The notes beneath the pieces were generated by a model. The model saw only the letters and a program-made list of their open reading frames with translations, was not told where the DNA came from and did not search any database. From Acidulodesulfobacterium sp021802425 (GTDB lineage Bacteria; SZUA-79; Acidulodesulfobacterales; Acidulodesulfobacteraceae), in contig JAJZXJ010000026.1 of NCBI GenBank assembly GCA_021802425.1, positions 1-13,204 on the forward strand: DNA of 13,204 nucleotides, in the 5' to 3' direction. Shown one piece after another: positions 1 to 6,315 of this stretch (the stretch's first letter is position 1; each line of letters begins with the position of its first letter). Made by a program: the position numbers and the translations under genes.

Positions 1-554
1 TCCATAAGAAGCTGGATTATAAAAACTCTTTCATAAATGTTTTCTTCGCCAAGGGCTTTTCTCGCCGCTTCCGCAACCAGAACTTTGTAAGATTCCCCGT
101 GAATCATTATCTGCCATCTACCGGCCCTCATGGGTTTTGCACCCTCCTCGATAGTTCTTGTATCTTCTTCGTCTTCTTTAAATATCGGAAGACCGAATTT
201 CTCGAAAAGTTTTACCGAGTCGTCGACATGTCTGCCTACATCGTAAACGAGGTCTTCCCTGACTATGCCCATAAGGTCGTTTGCGACATGTTTGACATAA
301 TCTTCCGGGGTATTTTCCGTTCCAAGATAAGTGTTGATCGCGGAAAGCCCCATTGCGACGGCGCCGCTTCTTTCGATGGCAGCTTTTTCGACCATGGTTA
401 TTTTCATACCTTTCGGCGCCCATTTTTTAACCTCGAATGCCGCGCCGCATCCCACCATACCGCCTCCGACTATTAAAAGGTCAGTATTGATTTCTTCTAT
501 TGTATAGTTTGCTAAGACATCGGTGCTTGTCATCGAACCTTTTTGATCAGCCAT
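1..554 (-). CDS. aprA: Adenylylsulfate (APS) reductase alpha subunit, N-terminal part (runs off window)
   Basis: The frame reads from ATG at 554 through the window edge, giving 184 residues of the FAD subunit of APS reductase, which interconverts APS and sulfite plus AMP in the cytoplasm. Visible are the FAD-binding glycine motif LLIVGGGMVGCGAAFE (residues 26-41), the conserved block VEKAAIERSGAVAMGLSAIN (55-74), and GRWQIMIHGESYK (145-157), all characteristic of AprA. The full protein is normally about 650 residues, so roughly two thirds lies outside. A purine-rich AAGGGG lies about 10 nt upstream of the ATG. It follows aprB by 66 nt on the same strand, the usual aprBA order, so the two are probably co-transcribed. 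The product is certain from these motifs; only the missing C-terminal part is unknown. Genes for QmoABC, the usual electron partner, could lie beyond the edge but are not visible. Confidence 0.95.
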   Translation of the reverse strand, partial: MADQKGSMTSTDVLANYTIEEINTDLLIVGGGMVGCGAAFEVKKWAPKGMKITMVEKAAIERSGAVAMGLSAINTYLGTENTPEDYVKHVANDLMGIVREDLVYDVGRHVDDSVKLFEKFGLPIFKEDEEDTRTIEEGAKPMRAGRWQIMIHGESYKVLVAEAARKALGEENIYERVFIIQLLM

Positions 555-620
555 AAATAATCATCCCCTTAATTTATAAATTTTAATTTTAAATTTTAAA
601 AGATTTAAACAAGTTCTCAT

Positions 621-1055
621 CTATTTTTTAGGTACCTGAAGGGTCTTCCCGTGTTCGGTGCATAAAAGTTCGGTTTTTAAATCCCCCATATTTTCTTCGG
701 GTATTCCATGATACGGGTCTATGCCGCCTTCGGGGGTGGTCCTGATTGGAAATTTAAATCTTTTAATCTTTCCGTTGCGGAATTTGACCGTCCACATTAT
801 AGAGTCCGAAGCCCTCATCGGAATAACGGAAGACCCCATAGGGGCGAAATCCTGGTATGCCCTTACCTCTATGGCAGACAGAGGACAGATTTTTACACAG
901 CTGTAGCACTCCCAGCACTGGTCAGGCTCCTGATTATAAGCCTTCATAATGTCTTTGTTAAGAACCATAAGATCGTTGGGACAGATGTACTGGCAGGCGG
1001 TCTTATCTCTCCCTTTGCAACCATCACATTTTTCTGCAATTACAAAACTTGGCAT
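621..1055 (-). CDS. aprB: Adenylylsulfate (APS) reductase beta subunit, ferredoxin-like
   Basis: This 144-aa iron-sulfur subunit passes electrons to or from the FAD of AprA. From the chosen start (MPSFVIAEKCDGC) it has two [4Fe-4S] cysteine sets: C10, C13, C21, C25 (CDGCKGRDKTACQYIC) and C47, C50, C53, C57 (CWECYSCVKIC). The tryptophan in CWEC matches the residue implicated in electron transfer in the Archaeoglobus enzyme. The C-terminal tail (residues ~85-144) is the extension that wraps around AprA. An ATG two codons further upstream (1061) exists, but it lies only 1 nt after the GGAGG, whereas the ATG at 1055 lies 7 nt after it and starts with the family's usual MPSFV. The gene lies between sat (103 nt gap) and aprA (66 nt gap). 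All family residues are present; identification is secure. Confidence 0.96.
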   Translation of the reverse strand: MPSFVIAEKCDGCKGRDKTACQYICPNDLMVLNKDIMKAYNQEPDQCWECYSCVKICPLSAIEVRAYQDFAPMGSSVIPMRASDSIMWTVKFRNGKIKRFKFPIRTTPEGGIDPYHGIPEENMGDLKTELLCTEHGKTLQVPKK

Positions 1056-1061
1056 TTTCAT

Positions 1062-1069
1062 ACCTCCTC
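1062..1069 (-). promoter_or_regulatory. Ribosome binding site that decides the aprB start
   Basis: On the minus strand this reads GAGGAGGT. It is correctly spaced (7 nt from GGAGG) for the ATG at 1055 and too close (1 nt) for the ATG at 1061, so the shorter 144-aa AprB is favoured. Confidence 0.7.
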
Positions 1070-1109
1070 AATTAATGTATTATTATTAAATAAAACAATG
1101 TAGTATTTA

Positions 1110-1145
1110 CCCTCACCAACCCCTCTCTTAAGGGGGGATGAAGGG
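1110..1145. repeat. Imperfect inverted repeat between sat and aprB
   Basis: An inner GC-rich stem CCCCTT/GAGGGG with a 4-nt loop is enclosed by CCC(T)TCA/TGAGGG arms (minus-strand reading). It is not followed by a T-run on the minus strand, so it is unlikely to be a simple intrinsic terminator. It could be an mRNA processing or stabilising stem-loop, or a copy of a dispersed small repeat. Its GC content contrasts sharply with the surrounding AT-rich spacer. Confidence 0.5.
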
Positions 1146-1157
1146 ATATTATTATTT

Positions 1158-2381
1158 TTATATTTCGCCCTTTGCAGCCTTGTGCAGTTTAACCTCAACC
1201 TTATCTTCTTTTGCAAGGGAAGCATAATATTTCTGTAATATTTTTAAAACCTCCGGTCTAGAAAAATGTTCGGGTACTTCCTGTCCTTCGGACAACAGCT
1301 TTCTGAGCATCGTCCCGCTTAAAGTAAGCCTGTCTTCCTTTGAATGCGGGCATGTTCTGGTAGATGCCATACCGTCGCACTTATGACAGTAAAATGTCAG
1401 GTCCATTTTTAAAGGTTTTAATTCAAGTGCATTTTTAGGAATTTCGTCGAATATCTTATGCGCGTCGAACGGCCCGTAGTAATCTCCGACGCCGGCATGG
1501 TCTCTTCCTACGATGAGGTGCGAACAGCCGTAATTTTGCCTAAAAACGGCATGAAGCAGCGCTTCCCTTGGTCCGGCATATCTCATCTCCATAGGATAAC
1601 CGGCCTGAACAATCGTATTTTTAACAAAATAATTATCTATTAATGTATTAATGGCAACCGCTCTGACACTGGCGGGAATATCGCCGGGTTTTAATTTGCC
1701 GACAAGCTGGTGAATCAGAACGCCGTCCGTAGTTTCTATCGCAACCTTTGCAAGATATTCGTGGGAGCGATGCATAGGGTTCCTTGTCTGAAAAGCGGCA
1801 ACCGTGCTCCAGCCTTTTTCTTCGAATATTTTCCTTACCTCTGCGGGGCGCATATAAATTTCTTTGAATTCTACAGGATAAGAACTTTCGCTCAAAACCT
1901 TAACTTTGCCGGCAATATTAATATCGCCCTGTGCCATGACTTTCTGAACGCCGGGATGCTCCATATCCGTTGTTTTAAATATTTTTTGGCATTCGTGCGC
2001 CTTGTCTATGGAATATTTTTCGCTGACGGTAATTATCCCTATAATTTCCGAGGTTTCAAAATCAAACAATGCCACATCTTCCCCGATATTAATTTCGTCG
2101 GCCATTTTTTTAGTGGATGAAAGAGTTATAGGTATAGGCCAAAATGTTCCGTCCTGCATCGTAAAATTATCGACAACGCCCTTCCAGTCATTTTTGCCCA
2201 TAAATCCTTCCAAAGGAGTGAAGGCGCCTATGCCCATCATTATCAAATCCGATGTTTCTCTTGATGTCATAGGTAGTTTTTTGAGGGTTTTAGCATACTC
2301 TTTTGCTTCTTTAAGCTCATGGCCAGATAAAAGTAAGGGCATAAGTCTCTTTTCTTTTCCGTGGGGATTCACCAATGCCAT
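1158..2381 (-). CDS. sat: Sulfate adenylyltransferase (ATP sulfurylase)
   Basis: This 407-aa homo-oligomeric ATP sulfurylase makes APS from sulfate and ATP, the activation step of sulfate reduction; it runs in reverse, yielding ATP, in sulfur oxidisers. Diagnostic motifs are QTRNPMHRSH (residues 198-207, nucleotide-binding HxxH-type motif), GRDHAGVGDYYG (292-303), and LSGTMLRKLL (354-363). C332, C335, C344 and H346 form the zinc site typical of dissimilatory and thermophile-type Sat. No APS kinase domain follows, as expected for a dissimilatory enzyme. The start is supported by GGAGG about 7 nt upstream of ATG 2381. The 246-nt upstream spacer suggests its own promoter, probably driving sat-aprBA as a unit. 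All catalytic motifs are intact. Confidence 0.97.
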   Translation of the reverse strand: MALVNPHGKEKRLMPLLLSGHELKEAKEYAKTLKKLPMTSRETSDLIMMGIGAFTPLEGFMGKNDWKGVVDNFTMQDGTFWPIPITLSSTKKMADEINIGEDVALFDFETSEIIGIITVSEKYSIDKAHECQKIFKTTDMEHPGVQKVMAQGDINIAGKVKVLSESSYPVEFKEIYMRPAEVRKIFEEKGWSTVAAFQTRNPMHRSHEYLAKVAIETTDGVLIHQLVGKLKPGDIPASVRAVAINTLIDNYFVKNTIVQAGYPMEMRYAGPREALLHAVFRQNYGCSHLIVGRDHAGVGDYYGPFDAHKIFDEIPKNALELKPLKMDLTFYCHKCDGMASTRTCPHSKEDRLTLSGTMLRKLLSEGQEVPEHFSRPEVLKILQKYYASLAKEDKVEVKLHKAAKGEI

Positions 2382-2468
2382 ATGTTCCTCCGATTTCGGT
2401 ATATTTTTTATTTTTTATTTTATAAATTTTCGACCGACCTGACTCTTTGCTTTTCTCTTAATAAACGG

Positions 2469-2506
2469 AATATATGAGGTATATTATTAATACATATATG
2501 CATATA
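2469..2506. repeat. Two small dyads upstream of sat
   Basis: AATATA-TGAGG-TATATT (2469-2485) and the perfect palindrome TATATGCATATA (2495-2506) lie in the 5' region of sat. They could be operator half-sites, but such short A/T dyads also arise by chance in DNA this AT-rich. Confidence 0.25.
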
Positions 2507-2519
2507 AACTAATATCCAT

Positions 2520-2572
2520 ATTATAATAATTTTTAATCATTTATTTTTAATATTATCTTATAAAAATGTCAA
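2520..2572 (-). promoter_or_regulatory. Candidate sat-aprBA promoter region
   Basis: On the minus strand a perfect -35 hexamer TTGACA (2572-2567) is followed after 17 nt by TAAAAA (2549-2544, 4 of 6 to TATAAT). A perfect TATAAT (2525-2520) lies further down but has no good -35 at the right distance. Either would give a 5' leader of roughly 130-155 nt for sat. The rest of the 2382-2627 spacer is very AT-rich and holds no gene that I can see. Confidence 0.4.
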
Positions 2573-2627
2573 CTATTATTTTTGATAAATTTTTATTTTT
2601 TTTATAAAATAAATTTAGGGACTTTAA

Positions 2628-2927
2628 CTATGCCCAGGTCATAGGATTATGCTCTACAACCTTTTCCACGAAACCGTTATAATCCAGCAATTTAACATTT
2701 TCTATTACCTCGGACTCAAGTATTCCCCTTGCCTTTGCATCTGCCAGAAGGCAATAAACATGATTTTTTTGCAGTACCTCGTTTATTAAATTACTAAATT
2801 TGCCGCCTTTTTTAGCGGCATATACGCCGTCTTCCGTCAACAGCATTATATCGCCCTGGCGAATATAATTTATGGCATTATTTAAAGCAGACGACTCGTA
2901 AGGCGACTTTTTAACTATATGAAGCAT
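2628..2927 (-). CDS. dsrH: Sulfur-relay protein DsrH (TusB-like), lacking the usual cysteine
   Basis: This 99-aa protein is the DsrH/TusB member of the DsrEFH heterohexamer, which relays sulfane sulfur to the DsrC family. Family features are the start LHIVKKSPYES (residues 2-12), LLTEDGVYAA (29-38), VYCLLADAKARG (57-68) and the tail LLDYNGFVEKVVE. In Allochromatium vinosum DsrH the conserved cysteine (Cys20) sits in a segment aligning with ALNNAINY here, where the equivalent residue is Ala18. The only cysteine is C59, in a different place. GGAGGAAATAAAGG precedes the ATG. It is last in a dsrEFH group, 73 nt after dsrF. Family assignment is firm; whether it carries sulfur itself is doubtful. 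Confidence 0.88.
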   Translation of the reverse strand: MLHIVKKSPYESSALNNAINYIRQGDIMLLTEDGVYAAKKGGKFSNLINEVLQKNHVYCLLADAKARGILESEVIENVKLLDYNGFVEKVVEHNPMTWA

Positions 2928-3000
2928 CCTTTATTTCCTCCTCGAATTTTATAGATAATATCAATATAAACATTACGGAAATCAAAAAATATAAAATATA

Positions 3001-3375
3001 TTAGAAAGGTAAAAAAGCCTTCATTTCATTCATTTTTTGTCTTAAGGCATTCCTATCTATAATCTCGACTTCGGTAATTAAATCATTTTCGCTTAATCCT
3101 CTTTCTTCAAGGGATTCCTTTTCGACATAAATATGGGATATGTCAAAATCATCTATTAAAATAGGATATGTCAGGGAAAAATTTTTCTTTCCGAGCAGCG
3201 CAGTATCCTGTCCTTTTTTTAACGAAAATACCCCGTCATCTATAAATGTAACGTTTATATCCTGTTCATATGCCCCAAACATAATCATGGCCTCAATTGC
3301 CTCCTGCTCAAAAATCGTTCCGTACGGAGCAGTCCTGCAAATAAACATAACGCTTGTTTTTTCCTTTTCCTCCAT
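3001..3375 (-). CDS. dsrF: Sulfur-relay protein DsrF (TusC-like)
   Basis: This 124-aa protein is the DsrF/TusC subunit of the DsrEFH complex, normally a structural partner without a catalytic cysteine. The signature FICRTAPYGTIFEQEAIEA (residues 11-29), AYEQDINVTFIDDGVF (35-50) and LKKGQD (52-57) match the family well, as does the C-terminal IYVEKESLEERGL segment. Length is usual for DsrF. GAGAGGATTTGAC precedes the ATG. It lies 44 nt downstream of dsrE and 73 nt upstream of dsrH in canonical dsrEFH order. The cysteine at residue 13 lies at the end of the first strand; I do not infer a role for it. Confidence 0.92.
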   Translation of the reverse strand: MEEKEKTSVMFICRTAPYGTIFEQEAIEAMIMFGAYEQDINVTFIDDGVFSLKKGQDTALLGKKNFSLTYPILIDDFDISHIYVEKESLEERGLSENDLITEVEIIDRNALRQKMNEMKAFLPF

Positions 3376-3419
3376 GTCAAATCCTCTCTAATTTTTTCAA
3401 TGTTAATATATGTTAATTA

Positions 3420-3770
3420 CTAAAATGTTATTAATCTATCGGACTCTATGCATAATTCCAATAATTGGCCTAATCCGGATATTTCAGCCGCACTGGAAAC
3501 GGTTTGAGCCACTAAACCTCTCCTTTTACCCGCGGCAACACAAGCAATTAACCTGATGCCTTTTTCATTAAGTCCTAAAAGCAAGTTTCTAATATTTCGC
3601 TCATCCCTCGGGGGCTCCATAGTCCCGCAGGTATTGCAAACGCCCTCGTTGTAAAAAAAAACTCCTTTTATTTCATGGCCAAGTTCCATGGCCGCAACTA
3701 TAAAATTATAGGCGCTGTCCATTGCTTGATGAGTATATTGTCCATCTTTTATAAGAACGCCGAACTTCAT
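3420..3770 (-). CDS. dsrE: Sulfur-relay protein DsrE (TusD-like), with extra CxxC
   Basis: This 116-aa protein is the active subunit of DsrEFH. It starts MKFGVLIKDGQYTHQAMDSAY, typical of DsrE/TusD. The essential persulfide cysteine (Cys78 in A. vinosum) is present as C77 in LIACVAAGKRRG. The C-terminal ISGLGQLLELCIESDRL block is also conserved. Two features look unusual: a CNTC pair (C45, C48) after the FFYNEGV strand, and a short loop between RRG and ISGLGQL, making the protein shorter than the roughly 130 aa of the A. vinosum protein. The ATG at 3770 is preceded at good spacing by AAGGAGGG; an in-frame TTG 15 nt further upstream precedes this Shine-Dalgarno sequence and is not the start. 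It is the first gene after a strong terminator following dsrK. Confidence 0.93.
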   Translation of the reverse strand: MKFGVLIKDGQYTHQAMDSAYNFIVAAMELGHEIKGVFFYNEGVCNTCGTMEPPRDERNIRNLLLGLNEKGIRLIACVAAGKRRGLVAQTVSSAAEISGLGQLLELCIESDRLITF

Positions 3771-3773
3771 TGA

Positions 3774-3781
3774 CCCTCCTT
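3774..3781 (-). promoter_or_regulatory. Ribosome binding site fixing the dsrE start
   Basis: On the minus strand AAGGAGGG lies 4 nt (counted from GGAGG) before ATG 3770. An in-frame TTG at 3785 would put this motif inside the coding region. Confidence 0.75.
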
Positions 3782-3782
3782 G

Positions 3783-3799
3783 CAAATTAACAAATTAAC
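3783..3799. repeat. Tandem 8-bp repeat upstream of dsrE
   Basis: CAAATTAA occurs twice in tandem followed by a further C. It lies just upstream of the dsrE ribosome binding site, within the short gap between the terminator and dsrE. It may simply reflect AT-rich composition. Confidence 0.35.
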
Positions 3800-3817
3800 T
3801 TAATTTAATTACTTTAT

Positions 3818-3860
3818 AGATAAAAAGGTGTCCAATTTTAAATTGGACACCTTTTTATCT
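3818..3860. terminator. Perfect 21-bp stem-loop, bidirectional intrinsic terminator after dsrK
   Basis: The arms pair perfectly from 3818-3838 to 3840-3860 (symmetry sum 7678), with GGTGTCC/GGACACC in the stem and A5/T5 tracts built into both flanks, so it looks like a terminator in either direction. It begins directly after the dsrK stop codon (TAA at 3863-3861) and ends about 48 nt before the dsrE start. No gene on the plus strand converges here, so its job is most likely to end or reduce transcription from dsrK into dsrEFH. Confidence 0.85.
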
Positions 3861-5348
3861 TTACATTACTATTGCATTGCTGACAAGCTGATGAATTCCC
3901 CCGACCATTTCCGCATCAAACCCGTAAATAGGAAATATTTTTGTAAACTGGGTTTTGCAAATTGCACAAATAAGAGCATAAAAATTAACTCCGTGATTAT
4001 CTACAGCTTCCTTAACGGTCTGCATTCTCGGCATAGCCCCCGCTATTCGCACATTCATGACTTCTTCGGTCAACAAACCCCCGCCCGCACCGCAACAATA
4101 AGTCTTTTCTTTAGTAGTGCCTGCCCTTAATTCTACAAAACGGTTTGCGGCGGCTTTAATAAGCTCTCTCGGAATCGTAAACTGGCCACCCTGAAAATCA
4201 CCCATCCTTGAAGCCCTTGCAATATTACATGAATCGTGAAATGTAACAACCTTATCATCGTTCGCCGAAGGATCGAGTTTTATAACTCCGTCCTTTACGA
4301 GCCCTAATGTAAAATCGCAAATGTGCATGGGCTGTCTGTATTTGCCGTCTAAGAAGTCAAAAGGCCCGTTCATGGTATTCGAATAGTTATACGCGGCTCT
4401 CCATGCATGTCCGCATTCCCCGATGACAACTCTTTTGACCTTAAGCCTTCTGGCTTCGTCCCAGATTCGTTTATTAATTTCTTTTGCATTTTTATAGCTT
4501 CCCAAAAACATACCGAAATTTCCGGCTTCGGAGGCGTATGACGAAACGGTATAACTTATGCCTGCCTTATAAAATACCTTTGCATATCCTTTGAGCGATT
4601 CCATGTGGGGCATTGCAAAAAAATCGGCGGAAGGAGGCACTAACAAAACCTCAACGCCTTCTTCATCCATCGGTATTTTAACATCCTTCCCCGATTCTTC
4701 CTTTATTTCTTCCTCTAAATCGTCAAGCGTATTTCTTAAGGCGAGAGGGGGTATTCCGATATTATTGCCGGTTTTATAAACCTTATGAATAACTTCCGTT
4801 GCGTATTTCTGCCCAAGACCGATAGAATCCATTATCTGTCTGGCAGCCATCGTTATTTCCGCAGTATCTATACCGTAGGGACAATAAAAGGAACACCTTC
4901 TGCATTCGGAACACTGATAAAAATATGTAAACCAGTCTTTCAATACTTCTTCCGTCAATTCTTGCGAATTTGAAAGATTTTTGAAAAACCCTGCGGGAGT
5001 AAAATAATACCTATATACCTTTCTCATGAGTTCCTGTCTCTGAACCGGCATATTGTTAGGATCTGCCGTTCCGAGGAAAAACTGGCATTTGTCCGTGCAT
5101 GCGCCGCATCTGACGCAAATATCCATATAATCCCTGACAGCCTTATTGTTATCTAATATCTCTTTAAAAACCCCGATAGCCTTTTCCTTCCAGCCGTCCT
5201 GTAATTTGGCAGGAAAACCAAGGGCTTCCATGTCATCTTTTTGAGCTTCAATCATGTGTTCGTAAGACGTGGCTCCGGGAACGATTTTAGGAATCGAAAT
5301 CTTTCCGTCCAGAACGGGAACTTTATATTTGTCTTTTGGCTTAGCCAT
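3861..5348 (-). CDS. dsrK: DsrK, HdrD-like iron-sulfur/CCG-domain subunit of the DsrMK membrane complex
   Basis: This 495-aa cytoplasmic catalytic subunit is thought to exchange electrons between the DsrM hemes/quinone pool and a thiol/disulfide partner (the DsrC trisulfide in sulfate reducers). Two [4Fe-4S] motifs are visible: C78, C81, C84, C88 (CVRCGACTDKC) and C146, C149, C152, C156 (CSECRRCSFYC). C-terminal HdrB/D-type cysteine-rich (CCG) elements follow: C312 (GECGH), C344, C374 (HDSCN), C418-C419 (YCCGAGGG), C461 and C464, expected to bind the noncubane catalytic cluster. FLGTADPNNMPVQRQELMRK (91-110) is a strong DsrK signature. No transmembrane segment. GGAGGATAAATAGC precedes the ATG. 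It lies 75 nt after dsrM, with a terminator-like hairpin in the gap and another right after its stop. dsrJ, dsrO and dsrP are not in the window. Confidence 0.95.
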   Translation of the reverse strand: MAKPKDKYKVPVLDGKISIPKIVPGATSYEHMIEAQKDDMEALGFPAKLQDGWKEKAIGVFKEILDNNKAVRDYMDICVRCGACTDKCQFFLGTADPNNMPVQRQELMRKVYRYYFTPAGFFKNLSNSQELTEEVLKDWFTYFYQCSECRRCSFYCPYGIDTAEITMAARQIMDSIGLGQKYATEVIHKVYKTGNNIGIPPLALRNTLDDLEEEIKEESGKDVKIPMDEEGVEVLLVPPSADFFAMPHMESLKGYAKVFYKAGISYTVSSYASEAGNFGMFLGSYKNAKEINKRIWDEARRLKVKRVVIGECGHAWRAAYNYSNTMNGPFDFLDGKYRQPMHICDFTLGLVKDGVIKLDPSANDDKVVTFHDSCNIARASRMGDFQGGQFTIPRELIKAAANRFVELRAGTTKEKTYCCGAGGGLLTEEVMNVRIAGAMPRMQTVKEAVDNHGVNFYALICAICKTQFTKIFPIYGFDAEMVGGIHQLVSNAIVM

Positions 5349-5385
5349 GCTATTTATCCTCCGCTTAACCGTTAAAAATCAAAAA

Positions 5386-5407
5386 ATTACCGCAAGTTTG
5401 CGGTAAT
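5386..5407 (-). terminator. Terminator-like hairpin between dsrM and dsrK
   Basis: On the minus strand ATTACCGCAA pairs with TTGCGGTAAT (10-bp arms, nominal 2-nt loop, realistic 4-nt loop) and is followed directly by a T-run (T6 including the stem edge, then GATTTTT). It sits between the dsrM stop and the dsrK ribosome binding site. It has the form of an intrinsic terminator, but inside an expected operon it would act as a partial terminator or an mRNA-stabilising end for upstream genes. Confidence 0.7.
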
Positions 5408-5423
5408 CCGGCATCAATTTAAT

Positions 5424-6185
5424 TTAAATAGATAAATCTTTCGCATTAGGTCTGTAATATCTTTCTTCTTCCGGATTATCTGCCATTATTCTTGTCGGCG
5501 AGAAAAATATCCCGACAAAATGCATCACTTTACTAAACGGAATATAAGCTATAAGCAGCATGACAAGCGTGTAATGAATTAAAAAAAGAGGATTTGACGG
5601 AATGTTAGTAAATTGAAAGCTTAAAAGTCCGTTAATATAAGGATCTAAGTGATTATCAACGGTCGTCAGGGCAGCGGGAGACAAAACGAAATTTAAAGAC
5701 AATCCTGCCAGACCGATGAGCATTAAAAGAATAAGTATTAAATAATCGGCAAATAACGATATAAATTTAACACGCTCCACGACCACCCTCCTTAGTAAAA
5801 GGAAGAAAAGGGAAAGCACCATAATAATACCGCAGACTATCCCGATACCGACAAATATGTTATACCACCAGGGCAACGGATTAGAATATATAAAATGCCT
5901 TAAAAAGTGCATAAATATCAAGATAAAAAACGAAATATGAAAAAGATATCCAAAAATCCATGTCGGCTTATTAGATTTAAAAAGACTCTTAAAGAAAAAA
6001 ACTTCTCCCAAAATTCTGGCAAAAGCCCCGCCGGAAGTCAAAGGAGCAGGCGTAAGAGGAATTTTAACAGGTTGGGGTGTTGTTGCATATTGATATATTC
6101 TTAATACTACCCCGATTACAAAAATCAAGCCGACCGTATATGTAAATAATAAAAATATTGCTGTCGTCAAATTAAGAGGTGCCAT
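5424..6185 (-). CDS. dsrM: DsrM, NarI-like cytochrome b subunit of the DsrMK complex
   Basis: This 253-aa integral membrane protein carries about five hydrophobic helices at residues 7-31, 77-99, 108-131, 142-168 and 199-225. The NarI-like fold is supported by histidines H83, H93 and H97 in helix 2 and H204 and H222 in helix 5, candidate ligands for two b hemes. It should connect the menaquinone pool to DsrK. Its length is close to that of the short DsrM of purple sulfur bacteria and below the ~330 aa common in Desulfovibrio (comparison from memory). A Shine-Dalgarno AGGGGGGAAT lies upstream of ATG 6185. The gene lies between a dsrC-family gene (163-nt gap with two stem-loops) and dsrK. The cytoplasmic C-terminal tail (residues 230-253) is charged. 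Identification rests on context plus histidine pattern. Confidence 0.9.
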   Translation of the reverse strand: MAPLNLTTAIFLLFTYTVGLIFVIGVVLRIYQYATTPQPVKIPLTPAPLTSGGAFARILGEVFFFKSLFKSNKPTWIFGYLFHISFFILIFMHFLRHFIYSNPLPWWYNIFVGIGIVCGIIMVLSLFFLLLRRVVVERVKFISLFADYLILILLMLIGLAGLSLNFVLSPAALTTVDNHLDPYINGLLSFQFTNIPSNPLFLIHYTLVMLLIAYIPFSKVMHFVGIFFSPTRIMADNPEEERYYRPNAKDLSI

Positions 6186-6246
6186 ATTTATTCCCCCCTA
6201 AATAATAATTTATGTTATTTTATGACATCAAAAAAACTTTTACTAT

Positions 6247-6275
6247 TATATAGAGGGATACCCTCCCTCTATATA
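6247..6275. terminator. Perfect 12-bp hairpin in the dsrC-dsrM gap
   Basis: TATATAGAGGGA (6247-6258) pairs perfectly with TCCCTCTATATA (6264-6275) across a 5-nt loop. On the minus strand a run of seven T follows about 10 nt further on (6230-6236), so it is an imperfect intrinsic terminator or an RNA-processing/stability element. It would protect or end the upstream dsrA-to-dsrC message. Confidence 0.6.
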
Positions 6276-6315
6276 TTATTGTTTTGCCCATAGACTAAAT
6301 AAAACTCCTAAATTT

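Noticed and set aside
99..476. A 125-codon open frame on the plus strand.
   Set aside because: It is antisense to aprA, which is clearly conserved in its own frame; the plus-strand product looks like no protein family.
708..1103. A 131-codon plus-strand frame.
   Set aside because: It is antisense to aprB and part of the spacer, with no ribosome binding site or family resemblance.
1710..2120. A 136-codon plus-strand frame.
   Set aside because: It lies wholly antisense to sat, whose motifs are intact; treated as a shadow frame.
3828..4130. A 100-codon plus-strand frame beginning inside the terminator stem.
   Set aside because: It is antisense to the dsrK C-terminus and starts within the hairpin; no support as a gene.
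5365..5375. Short palindrome TTAACCGTTAA before dsrK.
   Set aside because: Eleven bases with a 5-bp arm in AT-rich DNA; too short to distinguish from chance.
6220..6291. A 23-codon reading frame on the minus strand in the dsrC-dsrM gap, with AGGAG upstream.
   Set aside because: The AGGAG is about 12 nt from the ATG, the product has no recognisable pattern, and the frame is simply the sequence of the perfect hairpin at 6247-6275.
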